Shown one piece after another: positions 59,661-64,000 of a DNA stretch of 64,000 nt. The notes under the pieces are model-generated. The model made no database searches, had not been told where the DNA came from, and was given only the letters and a program-made list of their open reading frames with translations. The stretch lies in the NCBI GenBank assembly GCA_964019165.1, contig OZ025274.1, positions 9,172,407 through 9,236,406 on the forward strand, given 5' to 3'. This DNA comes from Mastigias papua. Lineage: Eukaryota; Cnidaria; Scyphozoa; Rhizostomeae; Mastigiidae. Made by a program: the position numbers and the translations under genes. Positions within the stretch are counted from its first letter, which is position 1, and every line of letters starts with the position of its first letter.

Positions 59661-61206
59661 TAACAAGTCGTCTGGCTAGGTTGTATGGAATATTTTTTAG
59701 TGTATGTTTAGGGTGAGTTGAGTTAAATGGGACGTAGTTGTGAGTGTCGGTTGGTTTATAATAAATGTCTGTAATTACTTTCTTTTCCTGCACCATCATT
59801 GTTATATCTAGAAAATTCATACGCTAATCATTAGTTTCGATTGTAAATTTAATATTATGGTGTAATTCGTTTAGCATATTATGTAGTTGCGTGACTGGAT
59901 CTACTCCTGTATCCCAGTATATAAAACAATCATCTAGATATCTCATCCATTCCCGCTGGAACTTTTTTCTTGCTTCTAAACCAAATTGTTCTTGGAATTT
60001 CTTATATAATTTTGTTTCTAAGTAAGCTATTACTAGTGTGGCATAAACAGGGGCACATTTTGTTCCCATTGCTGTTCCACATATTTGCAGAAATGTTCTG
60101 TTATCAAAGTTAAAAGTATTTTGCTCCAAGATAATTCGGATGGCATTTATAATAAATTGATCAGGGATGTTTCTTGATTTAGTTTCAGGGTAGTTTTCTA
60201 GCCAGAATTTAATTGCTTCTAGTCCCAAGCTGTTCTCAATATTTGTGTACATGCTAGCTATGTCAAATGTGAATACCCTTATTGTGTCTGCTTCTCGAGG
60301 CATTTTTGTCAGGACATCAATATCGTCTCTTACGTAGCTTTCTACCTCACTTAAGAAGGGGCGTAGAATTTTGTCAATAAAATCGCTTAAATGACTTGTT
60401 ATGCATTTAGGACCAGCTATAATCGGTCGCATCGTTAAGCTCGTTGGACAATTTACTACTATGCATTTGCCCGGTGAATCCTGGATAGCCTTAAGTATTT
60501 CTGTGCATTTATGCACTTTGGGTAGCCCATAAACATTGCTTGCTTGGAAATCAAAATTTGCTATGTAATCCCTCTCCTTTTTCGTTAGAGCCTCTCTATA
60601 GGAATTCGTTAATTTTTCAATTTTAGTCAATATTTCCTTTTCAATGGTGGGGTTATATATTTCTTTATAGGTTTTTTTGTCACTTAATAAGGATAATATC
60701 TTTTCTTTGTAGTAATTTTTATCCATTATAACACAAGCACCCCCTTTGTCTCCTTCTTTTATGACTAGGTTTTTATCGTTTTTAAGTTGCATTATTGCCT
60801 CCCATTCTTGTATTTTGAGGTAATATTTCGTTTTGCTTTTTGTTATATTTACCTGTTCCAGGGGGTATTTTATAAAATAGTCAATGTATGTATCTAAAAT
60901 AAAATTCCTGTTTGGTGGGGGAGTAAATGTACTTGGGTTTTTAACCAAACTTTGAACTGAATTATCATTTGTACTAACCTTGTTTGCGTGGTATTCCATT
61001 AATCTACGTTTTCTACAAAATTTCTTAACGTCAGTTTTTAGTTCAGTAATATCAGCTCGTGGTGTAGGGGTGAATTTTAAACCGTGCTTTGTTAAAGTTT
61101 CCTTTGCCTTGTTGCCGATACAATCAGGACGAACTATACCGGAAAGAAAAAAAACTATTTTATTTCGAAATACAATCCCTCCATATACAAATAAGCGAAT
61201 AACCAT
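59626..61206 (-). pseudogene. Penelope-like element reverse transcriptase, nearly complete
   Basis: A 460-codon open frame (61206-59824) continues in frame past one TAG to 59626. Motifs by residue: LKFTPTP about 43, KGGACVIMDKNYY 154-166, YGLPKVHK 226-233, MRPIIAGPK 259-267, FDIASMYTNI 314-323, ICGTAMGTKCAP 375-386, RYLDDCF 422-428 (catalytic YxDD). After the stop the text continues MNFLDITMM, VITDIYYKPTDTHNYVPF and NIPYNLARRL, then is cut off where the LINE at 58745-59660 ends. The C-terminal GIY-YIG nuclease is absent. One stop plus the 3' truncation inactivate it. Otherwise all polymerase motifs are intact, so it is young. Confidence 0.93.
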
Positions 61207-61401
61207 TCTTCGAGAACAGATTCAATCAGTACACGACGAAACACGTCAGATTACGCTACATTGATATTAAATTATATTCATATTGCGTTGCACCCCCCTC
61301 TACCTTGTACTCATGTTGCGTGGTATTAACACCTACTGTATTCAAATTACGTCAAAGTAGACACAATGTTATAAAAGACTAAGCAGTAGAGCATTGTAAC
61401 C

Positions 61402-61450
61402 AGTATAGCCTGAGGAGTCCGCCAGAACGGACGAAACTAGTCGCAGCAAA
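61402..61450 (+). ncRNA. Hammerhead ribozyme core (type I-like, Penelope-associated)
   Basis: The sequence has CTGAGGA (61410-61416, matching the invariant CUGANGA), a perfect 5-bp stem II GTCCG/CGGAC with loop CCAGAA (61417-61432), then GAAA (61433-61436). A palindromic mini stem III A-CTAGT with no loop and the canonical GUC cleavage triplet follow, with the cut expected after C61442. Stem I begins with two pairs (C61409-G61443, G61408-C61444); its distal part is not evident. Very short palindromic stem III is typical of hammerheads reported in Penelope-like elements, thought to act as dimers. It is antisense to the polymerase frame that starts 200 bp away, which fits an inverted terminal repeat. 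Confidence 0.75.
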
Positions 61451-61492
61451 GAAAAGTAGAATTGTTGACTTTATTGTGTTTCGACCTAGATT

Positions 61493-61675
<183 letters not shown>

Positions 61676-61677
61676 GA

Positions 61678-61960
61678 AAAGTGAAAGTGCGAGAAAATAA
61701 TAGACTCGAGTGGGGTTCGAACTCGCGAGCCCTAACATTGTACATCAGTGTTCTACCAACTCAGCTATCGGGACACACTTCCAAATCGTTCCTAATGTGT
61801 TCACACCGCCCTCTCTTAACCAGTTTGCACAGGGGAGCCATCACAACTCCATTACAATGTGCACTGGACCTGCTGTTAAGAGAGGACTGCTCACACCGGG
61901 GAGGCAATCTCAGCCCCATCGACTGGATAGAGTTGAGGAAAGTTATAGTGAACTCAAAGA
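61678..61960 (-). mobile_element. tRNA-derived SINE (body-head)
   Basis: On the minus strand, a 180-bp body is followed by a tRNA-like head with A box TAGCTGAGTTGG and B box GCGAGTTCGAACCCC. The TTTCTCGCACTTTCACTTTTC tail runs into the TA tract. Same family as at 3.7 and 11.1 kb, and better preserved. Confidence 0.85.
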
Positions 61961-62138
61961 TATACTTTCTTGTGTATTAAACATTGTGATTTATTACCTT
62001 TATCAGTACTAACATTACAATTTAGATTGTAATGCCAGTACTGATCAAGATAATAAATCAAAATGTACACCACACAATAAAGAATATTTTTTAATGTCTC
62101 TATGTTTTACTTATAAATTTAGTTAGTGCGGTTTTGAC

Positions 62139-62345
<207 letters not shown>

Positions 62346-62539
62346 AGAGTTTACAAGAAATAAATCTAAGTTCAAGAAACATCTGAACCTAATTCAAAGT
62401 CATTATCAACATCATCTTTCTAGAGGATGCCATTACTTTGAATGGGTTTTCATTCCATAAGCACACTATTTGCATTCTATTTGCTGAACTGGAAGAAATC
62501 AACTCCAGGACTAGAGCAAATATTAGTCAACTAAGCTAC

Positions 62540-62770
62540 CTGTGAACTCTGACGCTACCCACGAAACTAATATTGAAGAAGTCATAGAAAGGGAGATCAA
62601 CACACAGAGTGATCCAGTTGATGAAGTAACTGATCGTGAAGATACAGATATTGAACAGAGTACTCTACTACAAGTTTAGGAGATGAAGCAGATGATATTG
62701 GAAAAATGGGAAGAAGTCAAAGAGAAACAGATAAGAAAGATAGAAGCTGACTATGTAACATATATTTAAA
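62540..62770 (+). pseudogene. LINE N-terminal linker fragment (weak)
   Basis: An acidic linker (NIEEVIEREINTQSDPVDEV) followed by KWEEVKEKQIRKIEADYV resembles the acidic-to-basic linker of the LINE group at 24.2 and 58.7 kb. Confidence 0.4.
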
Positions 62771-62798
62771 GAGAGAAACAAAAGGATTTATTAAACTT

Positions 62799-63160
62799 TC
62801 AAATAAACCAGTGCATTGTCTTCTTTTCCCATACTTCTTTTATCGTTTCCATTATTCTTTTCTTTGCGTACTCTTTTGCTTGTTTGGCACTTTTTACAAC
62901 AGACAAGTTTTCCTCTGTTTCAGCATCTTCCACTTGAATTCCTCCTTTGTACCTTTCAGCTTCCTTCTCTATTGAATACAATATTCTATACCTCTCATGT
63001 TGGTAAACTTGTTTCAATAACTTCTCATTTGTCTCAATTAGATATTTTTCAAGACCAATGGTCGATGCCTTGTATGTGTACCCTATCTGAATTAAACCAT
63101 GCCCTCCTTCTTTTCTACTGATGTATATTCTGTCAGCATCTGGCACTGGGATGGTGTATC
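62799..63160 (-). pseudogene. LINE polymerase C-terminal fragment
   Basis: The minus strand reads PDADRIYISRKEGGHGLIQI, GLEKYLIETNEKLLKQV, and after a coiled-coil-like stretch ETIKEVWEKKTMHWFI. The D-R-x-Y-x-x-RKEGGRGL motif and the W-x-x-K-x-x-HGQ-type end occur just before the zinc-binding tail in the LINE group at 58.7 kb. It is cut where that tail should follow. Confidence 0.75.
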
Positions 63161-63164
63161 TTGT

Positions 63165-64000
63165 ACATAATTAGAGGCATTCTTGTTTTCCTACGCAGTT
63201 GCCTTATTTCTTGTAATTACCAATTGATGATGCGAAAACTGCAAGTGAGGACTGGTACCGCTAGCGAGCTTATTGCAGTTATTTTGTTACCAGCACTCCG
63301 CTCACTTCTTAGGGCCAGTTTAACTCTCTGGTAATACTCTTTTTGGACTTTCTCCTTCATTTTAGAATGTTGAATTAAGTCTCCTTCGTTTATTCCTTAC
63401 TAGTACAATTATCCAAGCTTCACTGCTTTAATTTTCAAGACTTGATAAGACAAACGAGCAAACCATGACTCTAAAAGCAGTTTCAGAAGTGGATGCTATA
63501 CTATGCCACAAGTGGCCGATATTTTGTCTAAACTCATGATAAATTATTCAACAAGATATGTCTACATTTGCTTGTTGCCATCCTTGTCAACATACAACAT
63601 CAACATCATACTTAAGGGCTCTCATGAAAATGCTCTGAAAACCCTTTTTAGCCTAAACACAGGCCTCTTGGGACTGATCTGGGAATACTATAGCAACGCT
63701 TATGAGCTCTATATACAGTTGCATGCTTTTATATGTTAACTGATACCATTTCTCGAAGGGGAAAGCACCTATAAGGGCATACCTAGTTCTGCATTTGTGG
63801 GAGTGCGACAAATATATGCAAAGGTTCTCACTTTCAACAATTTTGCATATTTAAGCAGACAATATTTTCTGAAATCAACCCCCTGATAATTGCGTATACT
63901 GTAATCACACTCCAAAGAGGACTGCATATTTAAATCAGCTAAAGGTGGGACTTAGCAAACTCCATTTAAATAAAATGAAATATAACCTTAAACATACAAT
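63165..64000. other. Non-coding DNA without recognised features
   Basis: An open frame at 63503-63739 (plus) shows no domain. The missing 5' exons of THOC5 were not seen here. Confidence 0.4.

Overview
This is animal nuclear DNA: AT-rich, with GT-AG introns and dense remains of LINEs, Penelope-like elements, a BEL/Pao LTR element, PIF/Harbinger, hAT and pogo-like DNA transposons, MITEs, tRNA-derived SINEs and long (TA)n tracts. This mixture suggests a marine invertebrate or early-branching metazoan. The species cannot be fixed from the sequence alone.

The only host gene I can support is a THOC5 homologue (THO/TREX mRNA-export subunit) on the minus strand. Six short exons at 53.2, 33.4, 31.7, 19.3, 18.5 and 5.0 kb join in one uninterrupted reading frame, with canonical splice sites and matching phases at every junction. 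Two further likely exons lie at 4.5 and 4.4 kb. The coding sequence is tiny (about 0.7 kb) but is spread over about 49 kb, so nearly the whole window is THOC5 intron. The 5' exons and the last C-terminal exon(s) were not found and may lie outside the window.

Layout. 0-4.3 kb: RTE-like LINE remains, a foldback element and a composite SINE. 4.3-5.0 kb: THOC5 exons. 5.4-18.5 kb (intron): a deleted Harbinger element with long inverted ends, a pogo-like relic, a composite SINE, a Harbinger transposase pseudogene, a hAT element with a perfect 8-bp target duplication, and a SANT/coiled-coil pseudogene. 18.5-19.3 kb: two exons. 19.3-31.7 kb (intron): a 1.4-kb foldback element, LINE and Penelope 3' ends with inverted terminal repeats, palindromic microsatellites and a BEL/Pao pol pseudogene. 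31.7-33.4 kb: two exons. 33.4-53.1 kb (intron): a second Harbinger lineage with an accessory gene, four copies of a mariner-type MITE, a 5-kb hAT element containing a MITE that itself contains a hAT MITE, a THAP relic, and a Penelope foldback. Beyond 53.2 kb: LINE pseudogenes, a 166-bp tandem repeat, a nearly full Penelope reverse transcriptase, a canonical hammerhead ribozyme core, a SINE and more (TA)n.

No prokaryotic features, CRISPR arrays, rRNA genes or functional tRNA genes were seen. The most notable signals are the exon chain of THOC5 buried in mobile DNA, the hammerhead ribozyme next to the Penelope element, and the large number of long foldback structures inside what should be one primary transcript.
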